Position numbers and translations under genes: made by a program. A DNA stretch of 64,000 nucleotides from Pseudomonas mendocina. Its GTDB lineage: Bacteria; Pseudomonadota; Gammaproteobacteria; Pseudomonadales; Pseudomonadaceae. Under the pieces are notes generated by a model. It had not been told where the DNA came from and made no database searches. It saw nothing but the letters and a program-made list of their open reading frames with translations. Within the stretch, counting starts at the first letter, position 1; every line of letters starts with the position of its first letter. The DNA lies in contig NZ_CP027657.1 of the NCBI RefSeq assembly GCF_003008615.1, forward strand, positions 4,216,001 through 4,280,000, in the 5' to 3' direction. Shown here in pieces: positions 18,487 to 27,105 of this stretch.

Positions 18487-19338
18487 GTGCAGAACAATAA
18501 TTCCTTAGTTCACGCCAGCGTTGCCGAGGGTGCCTACCGCATCCGCCGCTTTGCGCTACAGATGGGCGAGGTGCAGGGCCAGGGCTACGTCGGCCAGGCA
18601 CTGGGCTATGCCGATGTGCTGGCGACCGCTTACTGCCATGCGCTGAACCTGCGCCCCGAAGACCCGACCTGGGAAGGTCGCGACCGCTTCCTGCTGTCCC
18701 ACGGTCACTACGCCATCGCCTTCTACGCAGCGCTGATCGAGGCGAAGGTCATCCCCGAAGAAGAACTGGAAACCTACGGCAGCGATGACAGCCGCCTACC
18801 GATGTCGGGCATGGCGACCTACACGCCAGGCATGGAAATGTCCGGCGGCTCGCTCGGCCAGGGCCTGCCGATTGCCGTGGGCATGGCACTCGGCCTGCGC
18901 CTGAAGGGCAACCCGGCGTTCGTCTACAACTCGATGTCCGATGGCGAGCTGGACGAAGGCTCGACCTGGGAAGCGGCGATGAGCGCGGCCCACCACGGCC
19001 TGGGCAACCTGATCTGCCTGGTCGACATCAACAACCAGCAGGCCGATGGCCCCTCGACCAAGGTGCTGGGCTTCGAGCCGCTGGCCGACAAGTGGGCAGC
19101 CTTCGGCTGGCACGTGCAGCGCGTGGACGGCAATGACCTCGCCGCCGTGATCGCCGCCTTCGACGCTGCGCGCAATCTCACCGAAGCCAAGCCTCGCGTG
19201 ATCCTCTTCGACACCCTGATGGGCAAGGGCGTGCCGTTCCTCGAAGCCCGCGAGAAGAACCACTTCATTCGCGTCGACCAGGCCGAGTGGCAGCAAGCCC
19301 TCGATGTTCTTGACCAAGCCCAGGGAGCCACGCAATGA
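18487..19338 (+). CDS. Transketolase N-terminal (thiamine diphosphate) subunit
   Basis: A 283-residue protein equal to the N-terminal half of transketolase, which binds the diphosphate of ThDP. HGHYA, GGSLGQGLPIAVGMALG and MSDGELDEGSTWEAAM...VDINNQQ are visible; the usual GDG of the ThDP motif is SDG here. GTG at 18487 is chosen: AAGGAG stands six bases upstream and the in-frame ATG at 18388 lies in the divergent promoter. It overlaps the C-terminal subunit gene by four bases, so the two form an alpha/beta enzyme. Similar split transketolases serve special sugar pathways (e.g. apulose-4-phosphate, sulfofructose); the substrate here is not known. Confidence 0.88.
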   Translation: MQNNNSLVHASVAEGAYRIRRFALQMGEVQGQGYVGQALGYADVLATAYCHALNLRPEDPTWEGRDRFLLSHGHYAIAFYAALIEAKVIPEEELETYGSDDSRLPMSGMATYTPGMEMSGGSLGQGLPIAVGMALGLRLKGNPAFVYNSMSDGELDEGSTWEAAMSAAHHGLGNLICLVDINNQQADGPSTKVLGFEPLADKWAAFGWHVQRVDGNDLAAVIAAFDAARNLTEAKPRVILFDTLMGKGVPFLEAREKNHFIRVDQAEWQQALDVLDQAQGATQ

Positions 19339-20333
19339 GCACCACCGCCAAGAAACCACGCCTGACCACCTCGGCGATGATCGCCTCGATTGCCTCCGAA
19401 GGGCAGCGCGTACAGTCAGCTCCGTTCGGCAAGGCCCTGGTCGAGCTGGCCGCCAACCGCCCCGAGATCGTTGGCCTGACCGCTGACCTGGCCAAGTACA
19501 CAGACCTGCACCTGTTCGGCCAGGCTTACCCGGATCGCTTCTTCCAGATGGGCATGGCCGAGCAACTGCTGATGGCCGCCGCGGGGGGCATGGCCAAGGA
19601 AGGCTTCGTGCCGTTCGCCACCACCTACGCGGTATTCGGCACCCGTCGCGCCTATGACTTCGTGCACCAGGTGATCGCCGAGGAAAACCTCAACGTCAAA
19701 CTGTGCTGCGCGCTGCCCGGCCTCACCACCGGCTACGGCCCCAGCCACCAGGCCACCGAGGATATCGCGCTGATGCGTGGCATCCCAGGCATGACCATCG
19801 TCGACCCCTGCGATGCGCTCGATACCGAACAGGCCGTGGCGCAGATCGCCGATCACAAAGGCCCGGTGTATATGCGCCTGCTGCGTGGCAACGTGCCGCT
19901 GGTGCTCGACGAATACGGCTACAGCTTCGAACTGGGCAAGGCCAAGATGCTGCGCGACGGCCGTGATGTGCTGGTGATCTCGACCGGGATTCTGACCATG
20001 CGCGCACTGGAAGTGGCCAAGGCACTGGAGGCGGACAAGGTCGACGTCGGCGTGCTGCACGTGCCGACCATCAAGCCGCTGGATGTCACGACCATCCTGC
20101 GTGAGGCCGGCCGCTCCGGGCGTCTGGTGGTCGTGGCCGAGAACCACAGCTCGATTGGTGGCCTTGGCGAAGCCGTCGCGACCGCGCTGCTGACGGCTGG
20201 TGTGACCCCGCAATTTCGCCAGATCGCGCTGCCCGATGCCTTCCTCGACGCCGGCGCGCTGCCGACCCTGCACGACCGCTACGGGATTTCCACCGAGGTG
20301 ATGTCGGCCACCATCAAGGGCTGGCTCGGCTGA
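19335..20333 (+). CDS. Transketolase C-terminal (pyrimidine-binding) subunit
   Basis: A 332-residue protein matching the central and C-terminal domains of transketolase: PFGKALVELAANRPEIVG, then FFQMGMAEQLLMAAAGGMAKEG with the glutamate that activates ThDP, ATTYAVFGTRRAYDF, and the C-terminal domain VAENHSSIGGLGEAVA. Starts at an ATGA overlap with the N-terminal subunit gene. The intact pair should transfer two-carbon ketol units. It is followed after 66 bp by an SDR gene in the same direction. Confidence 0.9.
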   Translation: MSTTAKKPRLTTSAMIASIASEGQRVQSAPFGKALVELAANRPEIVGLTADLAKYTDLHLFGQAYPDRFFQMGMAEQLLMAAAGGMAKEGFVPFATTYAVFGTRRAYDFVHQVIAEENLNVKLCCALPGLTTGYGPSHQATEDIALMRGIPGMTIVDPCDALDTEQAVAQIADHKGPVYMRLLRGNVPLVLDEYGYSFELGKAKMLRDGRDVLVISTGILTMRALEVAKALEADKVDVGVLHVPTIKPLDVTTILREAGRSGRLVVVAENHSSIGGLGEAVATALLTAGVTPQFRQIALPDAFLDAGALPTLHDRYGISTEVMSATIKGWLG

Positions 20334-20399
20334 ACGCGGCGCCACGCTGACCCACATTTCCACGCGCCGCTTGCCGGCGCTACTGCAAGGATCTTTTGC

Positions 20400-21164
20400 A
20401 TGAACAACGCTCTTCTTCTCGCTGGCAAGGTCGCCATGATCTCGGGCGCGGCCTCGGCACGCGGTATCGGCCTGGCCACCGCGCGCCTGTTCGCCAGCCA
20501 CGGCGCCAAGGTGGCGATTCTCGATCTGGATGAAGGGGCTGCCATCGAGGCCGCTGCCGCCATCGGCCCCGAGCATCGCGGCTACGCCTGCAACGTCGCG
20601 GACAAGGACGCCTGCTTCAAGGCCACCGAGCGCGCCATCGCTGACTTCGGCCAGATCGATGTGCTGATCAACAACGCCGGCATCACCCAGCCGGTGAAGA
20701 CCCTGGAGATCGATCCGGCGAGCTGGGATCGCATCCTCGACGTCAACCTGCGCGGCGTGCTCTACCTGTCCCAGGCGGTCATCCCGCACATGCAGGCGCA
20801 GGGCGGCGGCGCGATTGCCTGCATGTCCTCGGTATCGGCCCAGCGCGGCGGCGGTATCCTCGGCGGCCCGCATTACTCGGCGGCCAAAGCCGGTGTGCTG
20901 GGCCTGGCCAAGGCCATGGCGCGCGAGTTCGGCCCGAGCAACATTCGCGTCAACTGCGTCACCCCTGGGCTGATCCAGACCGATATCAGCGCTGGCAAGC
21001 TCAGCGATCAGCAGAAGGCCGAGATCGCCGCCAGCATCCCGCTCAACCGCCTGGGCAACGCCGAGGAAGTGGCCGGTGCCTACCTGTTCCTGGCCTCGAA
21101 CCTGTCGGCCTACATCACCGGCGCCGTGATTGACGTCAACGGAGGCATGCTCATCCACGGCTGA
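20400..21164 (+). CDS. Short-chain dehydrogenase/reductase
   Basis: A 254-residue classical SDR. The cofactor motif is present in altered form (ISGAASARGIGLATARLF instead of TGxxxGIG), NNAG follows near residue 93, the catalytic Ser (SSVSAQRGGG), Tyr and Lys (YSAAKAG) are in order, and the C-terminal GxxxDVNGG is intact. It should oxidise or reduce a hydroxyl of the pathway substrate with NAD(P). AAGGATCTTTTGC gives the ribosome site. It sits between the transketolase and TRAP genes of one cluster. Confidence 0.88.
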   Translation: MNNALLLAGKVAMISGAASARGIGLATARLFASHGAKVAILDLDEGAAIEAAAAIGPEHRGYACNVADKDACFKATERAIADFGQIDVLINNAGITQPVKTLEIDPASWDRILDVNLRGVLYLSQAVIPHMQAQGGGAIACMSSVSAQRGGGILGGPHYSAAKAGVLGLAKAMAREFGPSNIRVNCVTPGLIQTDISAGKLSDQQKAEIAASIPLNRLGNAEEVAGAYLFLASNLSAYITGAVIDVNGGMLIHG

Positions 21165-21183
21165 GGATCACACCGGTTGTTTA

Positions 21184-21210
21184 CGTGCAGGCCAAAAGAG
21201 GGCCTGCACG
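21184..21210 (+). other. Hairpin between SDR gene and dctP
   Basis: Perfect 10-bp inverted repeat CGTGCAGGCC/GGCCTGCACG with a 7-base loop in the 102-bp gap between the SDR gene and the TRAP binding-protein gene. No T run follows, so it looks more like an mRNA processing or stability structure than a full terminator. Confidence 0.6.
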
Positions 21211-21266
21211 AGTAATGTGCAGTACTTAATACAGACAATATCAATAAGAAAAGTAGGGTTAAGCTC

Positions 21267-22238
21267 ATGAAGAAGACACTGATCGCAATCGCGGCGACCT
21301 TCGCACTGGCTACTGCCTCCACCAGCTGGGCTCAGCAAGTGCTGCGCCTCTCCCATAACGCCGCACCGGGCAACCCGAAGTCGGTGGCCTCGCAGAAATT
21401 CGCCGAACTGGTTGCCGAGAAGACCGAGGGCCGGGTCAAGGTCGAGGTGGGCGGCAGCGCGCAATTCGGCGACGACGTCGAGTCCCTGACCAACATGCGT
21501 CTGGGCTCGCTGGCCTTCAGCACCAACTCCCAGGGCAGCACCGCCGGCGTGGTGCCGGAGTTCAACGTGGTCGGCCTGCCGTTCCTGTTCCGCGATCTCG
21601 AACATGCCTACCAGGTGGTCGACGGCCCGGTCGGCGCCAAACTCGACGAGGCCGCCAACAAGAAAGGGCTGGTGGTATTGGCGCTGTGGGACAACGGCAT
21701 CCGCCACACCAGCAACAACAAGCGCCCCATCGTCAAACCCGAAGACCTGCAGGGCATCAAGGTGCGTACCCCGCCTGACACCATGACCCTCGACATCTTC
21801 AAGGCGCTGGGTGCCAACCCGGGCCCGCTGGCCTTCTCCGAGCTGTACATCGCACTGCAGCAGGGCGTCTTTGACGGTCAGGAGAACCCGCTGATGAACG
21901 TCTACTCGTCCAAGCTGCACGAGGTGCAGAAGTACATCTCGCTGACCGGGCACAAATACGAGACCACGCCACTGCTGGCCAGCAAGATGATCTGGGCAGG
22001 GCTGTCCAAGGCCGATCAGGCGGCGATCAAGGAAGCGGCGGTGGAAGCCGGCAAGCTCAACCGCGAGATGTCGCTGGCGGCCGATATCGAGCTGCGCAGC
22101 AAGCTCACCGAGGCCGGTGTGCAGATCAACGAGATCGACCAGGCTGCCTTCGCTGCCAAGACCCAGCCTGTCTACGACAAGTGGTCGAAGCAGTACCCCG
22201 AGCTCGTCGAGCTGATCGTTTCGCAAGCGAGCAAGTAA
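21267..22238 (+). CDS. TRAP transporter substrate-binding protein (DctP family)
   Basis: A 323-residue periplasmic binding protein. Signal peptide at about 1-23 (ends TSWA). The DctP pattern follows: LRLSHNAAPGNPKSVA, FAELVAEKTEGRVKVEV, GIKVRTPPD and the ENPLMNVYSSKLHEVQKYISLTGH-like helix region. The conserved arginine of GIKVRTPP usually pairs with a carboxylate, so an organic acid ligand is likely. Membrane subunits follow directly; spacing to dctQ is 2 bp. Preceded by GTAGGG as weak ribosome site. Confidence 0.92.
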   Translation: MKKTLIAIAATFALATASTSWAQQVLRLSHNAAPGNPKSVASQKFAELVAEKTEGRVKVEVGGSAQFGDDVESLTNMRLGSLAFSTNSQGSTAGVVPEFNVVGLPFLFRDLEHAYQVVDGPVGAKLDEAANKKGLVVLALWDNGIRHTSNNKRPIVKPEDLQGIKVRTPPDTMTLDIFKALGANPGPLAFSELYIALQQGVFDGQENPLMNVYSSKLHEVQKYISLTGHKYETTPLLASKMIWAGLSKADQAAIKEAAVEAGKLNREMSLAADIELRSKLTEAGVQINEIDQAAFAAKTQPVYDKWSKQYPELVELIVSQASK

Positions 22239-22240
22239 GC

Positions 22241-22804
22241 ATGGCCGCGCATATTTCTTCCAGCGCTGCGGCGCCTGGGGGCGTCATCACCGTGGCTGCG
22301 AAGTGGGTAGACACGCTCATCGTGGCCATCAGCACGGTGGTCGCACTCACCGCCATGGTCGTCATGTTCCTGTCCCTGATGGCTGAGGTGGTGGCGCGCT
22401 ACATCACCAACCAGAGCATGGGTTGGCCCACCGAGATCCCCAACCTGCTGTTCCCGTGGCTGATCATGGGCGGCATCGTCCTGGCTGCCCAACGCGGCCA
22501 GCACATCGCCGTTACCGCATTGCAGAGCATGATCGGGCGCGTCGGCAACCGGCTACTGGTGGCCGGACATCAGGTGCTGATTGCCGTGGCCTTCCTTTAC
22601 CTGGCGTGGGTCGGGCTCGACGTCGTCGAGATCACCGGCAGTGAAATCTACCCAATGACCGGCATCACGGCGAAATGGGCCTACCTGTCGCTGATCGTCG
22701 GCTTCGTCGGGCTGGGCATCACTGCGCTGACCACGCTCGTTCACCTGTTGCGGGCAAGCGACCCGCTAGCGGTACGTGCCCAGCAGATCGAGGAGGGTGT
22801 ATGA
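22241..22804 (+). CDS. TRAP transporter small membrane subunit (DctQ family)
   Basis: A 187-residue inner-membrane protein with four predicted helices (roughly 25-50, 62-80, 98-122, 143-165). The motif RYITNQSMGWPTEIPNLLFPW, split here by its first helix end, is typical for DctQ. It stabilises the large subunit and docks the binding protein. The start ATG at 22241 is two bases behind the dctP stop; its stop overlaps the dctM start. Confidence 0.9.
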   Translation: MAAHISSSAAAPGGVITVAAKWVDTLIVAISTVVALTAMVVMFLSLMAEVVARYITNQSMGWPTEIPNLLFPWLIMGGIVLAAQRGQHIAVTALQSMIGRVGNRLLVAGHQVLIAVAFLYLAWVGLDVVEITGSEIYPMTGITAKWAYLSLIVGFVGLGITALTTLVHLLRASDPLAVRAQQIEEGV

Positions 22805-24060
22805 CCTTAATGATGCTTCTGGTCTTCGGTGTCCTGATGGCACTGGCCCTTCCGGTGGGCTATGCGCTGATCATCAGCGCAGGCCTGGCGGCGGTGACCA
22901 TCGGCGAAATGCCCAGCGTGGCCGCGGTGGTGAAGATCTTCCAGCCGACGCAGAGCTTCCCGCTGCTGGCGATTCCGTTCTTCATGCTCTCGGGCAGCCT
23001 GATGATGGGCGGCACGCTGGGCAAGCGCTTGATCCACTTCGCCACTATGTTGGTCGGCCGTTTTCACGGTGGCCTGGGCCAGGTGACGGTGGTTGGCTCC
23101 ACGGTGTTCGGTGGCGTATCCGGCTCGGCGGTGGCGGAAGCCTCGGCGCTCGGCTCGATGCTGATCCCCTGGCAGAAACGCGAAGGCTATCCGGGTGCTT
23201 TCGCCGCGGCGGCCACGGCCTCGTCGGCGACCATCGCCTGCCTGATTCCGCCGTCGATCCCGCTGATCCTGTTCGCCACGGTATCCAACCAGTCGATTGC
23301 CTCGCTGTTTCTCGCCGGCATCCTGCCTGGTCTGATGCTCGCTGCTGGCTTCATGATCGTCTGCTACCTGTCGGGCCGTCTGCGCGGCTTCAAGCGCCTG
23401 ACCGATGAGGTAACGCTTAAAGGCGTGCTGCGTGCGACCCTGGCAGCCGCCCCAGCGTTGGGGATGCCGGCGTTCATCGTGATCCTGCTGCGTACCGGTA
23501 TCGCCACGCCGACCGAGGTCAGCGCGCTGGCGGTGTTCTACGGTCTGCTGGTGAGCACGCTGGTCTATCGCGACCTGACCCTGCGCCGCATCTACGATGC
23601 GCTGGTGCATACAGCCGTGACGACGGGCGTGGTGATGCTGGTGATCGCCGCTTCCAACCTGGTGGGCTATGTGCTGACCGTCGAAGCGATCCCGACCGCA
23701 GTGGCCGAATGGACGGCGCAAACCCTGCAGTCGCCATGGATGGTCATCCTGATGCTGAACCTGATCATGCTGACGGTGGGGATGTTTCTCGACCTGCCAG
23801 CGGCGATCCTGCTGCTCGGCCCGACCCTGGTGGCCATCGGCAACGCCATCGGCCTGGATCCGATCCAGCTCGGCATCATGATGGCGGTGAACCTGAGCAT
23901 GGGCCTCTTCACTCCGCCGGTCGGTACCACGCTGTTCATCGCAGCGGCGATCTCGCGCGAGCGGGTCGGCGCGGTAGTGCGTGAGCTATGGCCCTTCTAC
24001 CTGGTGGCATTCGCCGTGCTCGGGCTGATCTCTTTCGTACCAGCCTTCACCCTCTACTGA
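22801..24060 (+). CDS. TRAP transporter large permease (DctM family)
   Basis: A 419-residue sodium-coupled permease with about 12 helices. PFFMLSGSLMMGG, GGVSGSAVAEASALGSML, SSATIACLIPPSIPLILFA and GMFLDLPAAILLLGPTLV are DctM hallmarks, the second covering the substrate/ion site. Starts in an ATGA overlap with dctQ. With the two preceding genes it makes a full transporter for the pathway substrate. Confidence 0.93.
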   Translation: MTLMMLLVFGVLMALALPVGYALIISAGLAAVTIGEMPSVAAVVKIFQPTQSFPLLAIPFFMLSGSLMMGGTLGKRLIHFATMLVGRFHGGLGQVTVVGSTVFGGVSGSAVAEASALGSMLIPWQKREGYPGAFAAAATASSATIACLIPPSIPLILFATVSNQSIASLFLAGILPGLMLAAGFMIVCYLSGRLRGFKRLTDEVTLKGVLRATLAAAPALGMPAFIVILLRTGIATPTEVSALAVFYGLLVSTLVYRDLTLRRIYDALVHTAVTTGVVMLVIAASNLVGYVLTVEAIPTAVAEWTAQTLQSPWMVILMLNLIMLTVGMFLDLPAAILLLGPTLVAIGNAIGLDPIQLGIMMAVNLSMGLFTPPVGTTLFIAAAISRERVGAVVRELWPFYLVAFAVLGLISFVPAFTLY

Positions 24061-24065
24061 TTGGT

Positions 24066-24091
24066 ACGGCCCCTGCGTGTGCAGGGGCCGT
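24066..24091 (+). other. Hairpin after dctM
   Basis: Perfect 11-bp inverted repeat ACGGCCCCTGC/GCAGGGGCCGT with loop GTGT in the 49-bp gap between dctM and the next gene. No T run follows; possible weak terminator or processing site inside the operon. Confidence 0.6.
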
Positions 24092-24109
24092 GCAAGGCAA
24101 GGAACCTCC

Positions 24110-24997
24110 ATGACCATAATTGCATTTGCCGGGCTTGGCTCGATGGGCCTGCCCATGGCCAAGAACCTGCTCGCCGCCGGCCATCGTGTGCGCGGTATCG
24201 ATCTCAACCCTGTGGCGCTTGCCACGCTCGCCCAGGCCGGTGCGGAGCCGGCAGCGGACGCAGCCTCTGCCGCCAAAGACGCCGATGTACTGATCCTGAT
24301 GGTGGTCAATGCCGCCCAGGCCGAGCAGGTGCTGTTCGACAACGGCGCGCTGGATGCGCTGGCCGAGAATGGCATCGTCTGCCTGATGGCCACCTGTCCA
24401 CCCGCTGCGGTCGAGCGCATCGCCGCGCGGGTAAGCGCAGCGGGGCGCCGCTTCGTCGATGCTCCAGTCTCGGGCGGCACCGCTGGCGCCATCGCTGCTT
24501 CGCTGACCATCATGGCCGCCTGCGAACGTGCCACCTTCGAGGCGCTGCAGCCAGTGTTCGAAGGCATCGGCCAACGCCTCTTCCATGTCGGCGAGCGTGC
24601 CGGCCAGGGCGCCACGGTCAAAGCCGTCAACCAACTGCTGTGCGGCGTGCACATCGCTGTGGTGGCCGAAGCCTTTGCGCTGGCGGCCAAGGTCGGTGTC
24701 GATCTACCGGTGTTGCTGGAAATCATGGGCGGCTCAGCGGCATCGAGCTGGATGCTCAAGGATCGCGGCCCGCGCATGTTGCAGGCTGAGCCTGAGGTCA
24801 GCAGTGCGGTGGACATCTTCGTCAAGGATCTGGGCATCGTCCTCGAAGCCGGGCGCGACGCGCAGGCCGCGTTGCCGATTGCTGCGGTGGCGCATCAGCT
24901 ATTCCTCGCCACCTCCGGGCGCGGCGAGGGGCGGGCTGACGACAGCCAGGTGATTCGCAGCTACTACGCCCTCAACGGTACGCCCACGCAGGGCTGA
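24110..24997 (+). CDS. NAD(P)-dependent 3-hydroxyacid dehydrogenase (HIBADH family)
   Basis: A 295-residue beta-hydroxyacid dehydrogenase. The N-terminal Rossmann motif is FAGLGSMGLPMAKNL (about 4-18), DAPVSGGTAGA near 117 is the substrate-binding loop, and KAVNQLL near 170 carries the catalytic lysine. Relatives include 3-hydroxyisobutyrate dehydrogenase, tartronate semialdehyde reductase and L-threonate or sulfolactaldehyde enzymes, so a short-chain hydroxyacid or semialdehyde is the expected substrate. It lies in the TRAP/transketolase cluster after a hairpin. Confidence 0.88.
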   Translation: MTIIAFAGLGSMGLPMAKNLLAAGHRVRGIDLNPVALATLAQAGAEPAADAASAAKDADVLILMVVNAAQAEQVLFDNGALDALAENGIVCLMATCPPAAVERIAARVSAAGRRFVDAPVSGGTAGAIAASLTIMAACERATFEALQPVFEGIGQRLFHVGERAGQGATVKAVNQLLCGVHIAVVAEAFALAAKVGVDLPVLLEIMGGSAASSWMLKDRGPRMLQAEPEVSSAVDIFVKDLGIVLEAGRDAQAALPIAAVAHQLFLATSGRGEGRADDSQVIRSYYALNGTPTQG

Positions 24998-25039
24998 GTC
25001 GCCCAGCACCACCCACTCGCCAGCGGCTAAGGTTGCCCC

Positions 25040-25915
25040 ATGCTCGTGCAGATCGTGAGCATCGTCTTCCCCGTGTTCACGGTCATTGCAGTTGGCTACC
25101 TGTATGGCCGCAAGCATCGTCCTGACATGCTCGCGACCAACCAGGTCAACATGGGCATCTTCGTGCCCGCGTTGATCTTCTCCGCGCTGGCGGGCAAATC
25201 CGTCGACCTGGCCGAGGTGCAGATGATCGCCCTCGGCGGCCTGGTCATCGTGCTCGGCTCCGGCCTGCTCGGCTGGCCCATCGCCAGCCGGCTGGGTTAT
25301 GCACCGAAAACCCTGCTACCGCCGATGATGTTCAAGAACGCCGGCAACATGGGCTTGCCGCTGCTGTTGTTCGCCTTCGGCGAGCAGGTGCTGCCGGCGG
25401 CGGTGGTGCTGTTCCTGGTGGAGAACATCCTGCATTTCGCCATTGCCACCTGGTGGCTAGGGCGTAACGCCAAGGTCTGGCTCCTGTTGCGCGAACCGGT
25501 GATCATCGCGGGGATCGCAGGCGTGCTGGTGAGCCTGTCGGACATCGCGCTGTGGCCGCCTTTTCTGTCCGCGATCAAGATCATCGCCGACGTGTCCACC
25601 GGCCTGATGCTGTTCGCTCTTGGTGTGCGACTGAACACCGCGCCATTCGCACAATGGCGCATCGGCACGGTCGGCGCGGTGGCCACGCCGCTGACCGGCA
25701 TGCTGATCGCCTACCTGTTCTGCCTGGCCTTCGACCTATCGGATCGCGAGACGGACATCCTGCTGATCTTCGGCGCGCTACCGCCTGCGGTGCTCAACTT
25801 CATGTTCGCCGAGCGCTACGCCCAGGAACCGGAAAAGGTCGCGTCGATCGTTATCCTCGGCAATCTGGTTGCGCTGCTTTCCATCTCGCTGGCGTTGGCT
25901 TTACGGCTGGCATAG
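25040..25915 (+). CDS. AEC-family (auxin efflux carrier type) permease
   Basis: A 291-residue protein with about ten helices in two repeats of five. PVFTVIAVGYLYGRKH at the start, then MMFKNAGNMGLPLLLFAFGE (the conserved N-x-G-N-x-G-LP helix break) and a C-terminal GALPPAVLNFMFAERY are typical. Bacterial relatives move malonate, malate or other small anions. It is the last gene of the cluster, 42 bp after the dehydrogenase; export of a pathway by-product or second uptake route is possible. Confidence 0.85.
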   Translation: MLVQIVSIVFPVFTVIAVGYLYGRKHRPDMLATNQVNMGIFVPALIFSALAGKSVDLAEVQMIALGGLVIVLGSGLLGWPIASRLGYAPKTLLPPMMFKNAGNMGLPLLLFAFGEQVLPAAVVLFLVENILHFAIATWWLGRNAKVWLLLREPVIIAGIAGVLVSLSDIALWPPFLSAIKIIADVSTGLMLFALGVRLNTAPFAQWRIGTVGAVATPLTGMLIAYLFCLAFDLSDRETDILLIFGALPPAVLNFMFAERYAQEPEKVASIVILGNLVALLSISLALALRLA

Positions 25916-26040
25916 AGGCTTGCGTGCATGCCGTTGGCGATGCGGCGTTATGGCTGATCAAAACAGAACGAAGCCCACTCGCTCGGCACTCACTGAGTGC
26001 GAGCAAGTGGCCTTCTCTATTTCAAACGCAGGCCACAAAC

Positions 26041-26343
26041 CTATAACTTCAACTCCGTACGCCTGGCCTGATGCTCACCGCCTAGCGGCGAGCACAAGCG
26101 TTGGTGGATGCGGCTGAGAAAGCCCAGCTCGAAGGCATGGCGCTGAGCACCCGGCGGGTACAGCTGGCGCTCCAGCAACAGATTGGCCCATAGCCAGCCG
26201 CTGTTGGCGTCGTCCAGCCAGGACTGCGCGGTTTGCACACCGTGGCCGAAGCTCGCCTGGCAATCTGCGTTCCAGCCGAAGTTGGCAGGCGGTTGTCCGT
26301 CATGGGCGGGCAGGTGGGTGAGATAGCGTTGCAGTTCAATCAT
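26041..26343 (-). CDS. Small hypothetical protein
   Basis: A 100-residue protein rich in Trp, Gln and Leu, without membrane helix or signal peptide. I do not recognise a family. Its ATG overlaps the end of the 80-residue gene by eight bases, so the two are co-translated. The pair follows a structured leader resembling those ahead of small genes in phage-like and island regions, which suggests accessory origin. Confidence 0.55.
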   Translation of the reverse strand: MIELQRYLTHLPAHDGQPPANFGWNADCQASFGHGVQTAQSWLDDANSGWLWANLLLERQLYPPGAQRHAFELGFLSRIHQRLCSPLGGEHQARRTELKL

Positions 26344-26578
26344 GGGCTGCCCTCCCGGATGCCTGTGCGATGGCCCGGCGGTAAAGCACGATCAACTCGC
26401 TCAGCAGCGCACTGGTGCTATTGGCCAACTCCGGCTCCGGCATTCGCCGCAACAGCTTGGCCAGTAACGCTGCCCGATACTCGGCTGCTGCCTGCAACGG
26501 ACACTCGTCCGCGACAAAGCTCTGCAATGGATTACGTGGTGAAGGGAAGGGGATAACGACGGATTCAGACTTGGTCAC
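26336..26578 (-). CDS. Small hypothetical protein behind structured leader
   Basis: An 80-residue, mostly alpha-helical protein (LLAKLLRRMPEPELANSTSALLSELIVLYRRAIAQA). Family unknown. The start is GTG at 26578, supported by GGAGG seven bases upstream. It is the first gene after the structured leader at 26667-26793 and overlaps the following 100-residue gene. Confidence 0.55.
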   Translation of the reverse strand: MTKSESVVIPFPSPRNPLQSFVADECPLQAAAEYRAALLAKLLRRMPEPELANSTSALLSELIVLYRRAIAQASGRAAHD

Positions 26579-26666
26579 GCAGCACCTCCAAATTGGAAGT
26601 CGGCACGACAGCCAGCAGCCCAGGGCGGAGCCCTTGGGTAAAAGGGGGATAGTGCATTTTCCTTAT

Positions 26667-26793
26667 GCTCCTCGGACGATTTAAGGAGCCGCCATCCAAC
26701 CTTCCTACGGGCGTGGGTGGCGGACCGTGCAAGGGTAGGAAACCGGCGTCCGAGGGAACCGGCCAGGCCGAAGCCTGCCTCACACGGCCCGCC
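26667..26793 (-). ncRNA. Structured leader RNA of phage/island type
   Basis: The minus strand folds into a long-range stem GGCGGGCCGTG/CACGGTCCGCC (26783-26793 with 26719-26729, one G-U pair) closing a UUCG-capped hairpin CAGGC-TTCG-GCCTG (26764-26777), followed by a second hairpin GCTCCT/AGGAGC (26684-26689 with 26667-26672). A similar arrangement stands ahead of small genes and icd-like/P4-like regions in other proteobacteria; that resemblance is from memory. The rest of 26579-27105 holds no gene I can support. Confidence 0.45.
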
Positions 26794-27105
26794 ATAAATG
26801 CACGAGAAAACAGCAGGCACAAAAAAAGCGCCTGCTCTCGACTATGGCGCTACCGCGCCCGGACAAAACGGGTTCCTACACCCGGTCACGGGATTGACCG
26901 TGACGGGCGGACTGTAGCGTGGGGGAGATGGAAGGGCAAGTTTGTGAGGGGCTGCTATCGGCCAGAAGCAGCCAGTCAACGGCGAAGCGGATATTGGGTG
27001 GTTCTGTGGCTGTCCCCCAGCCGCTTCCTGGTGATGACGCTAGGTCACGCCTTCTCGCGAGGCGGGCCACTAATCCTCTACTGGATATGCGCACGGACGA
27101 AATAC

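Noticed and set aside
19416-21158. 580-codon open frame opposite transketolase and SDR genes
   Set aside because: Spans three real genes on the other strand; no domain seen.
26565-26822. 85-codon minus-strand frame over the structured leader
   Set aside because: Covers the hairpins and overlaps the start of the GTG gene; likely the leader read as protein.
26665-27105. N-terminal 147-codon extension of the antitoxin ORF
   Set aside because: It runs through the structured leader region and has no protein-like pattern; ATG at 27106 begins the recognisable part.
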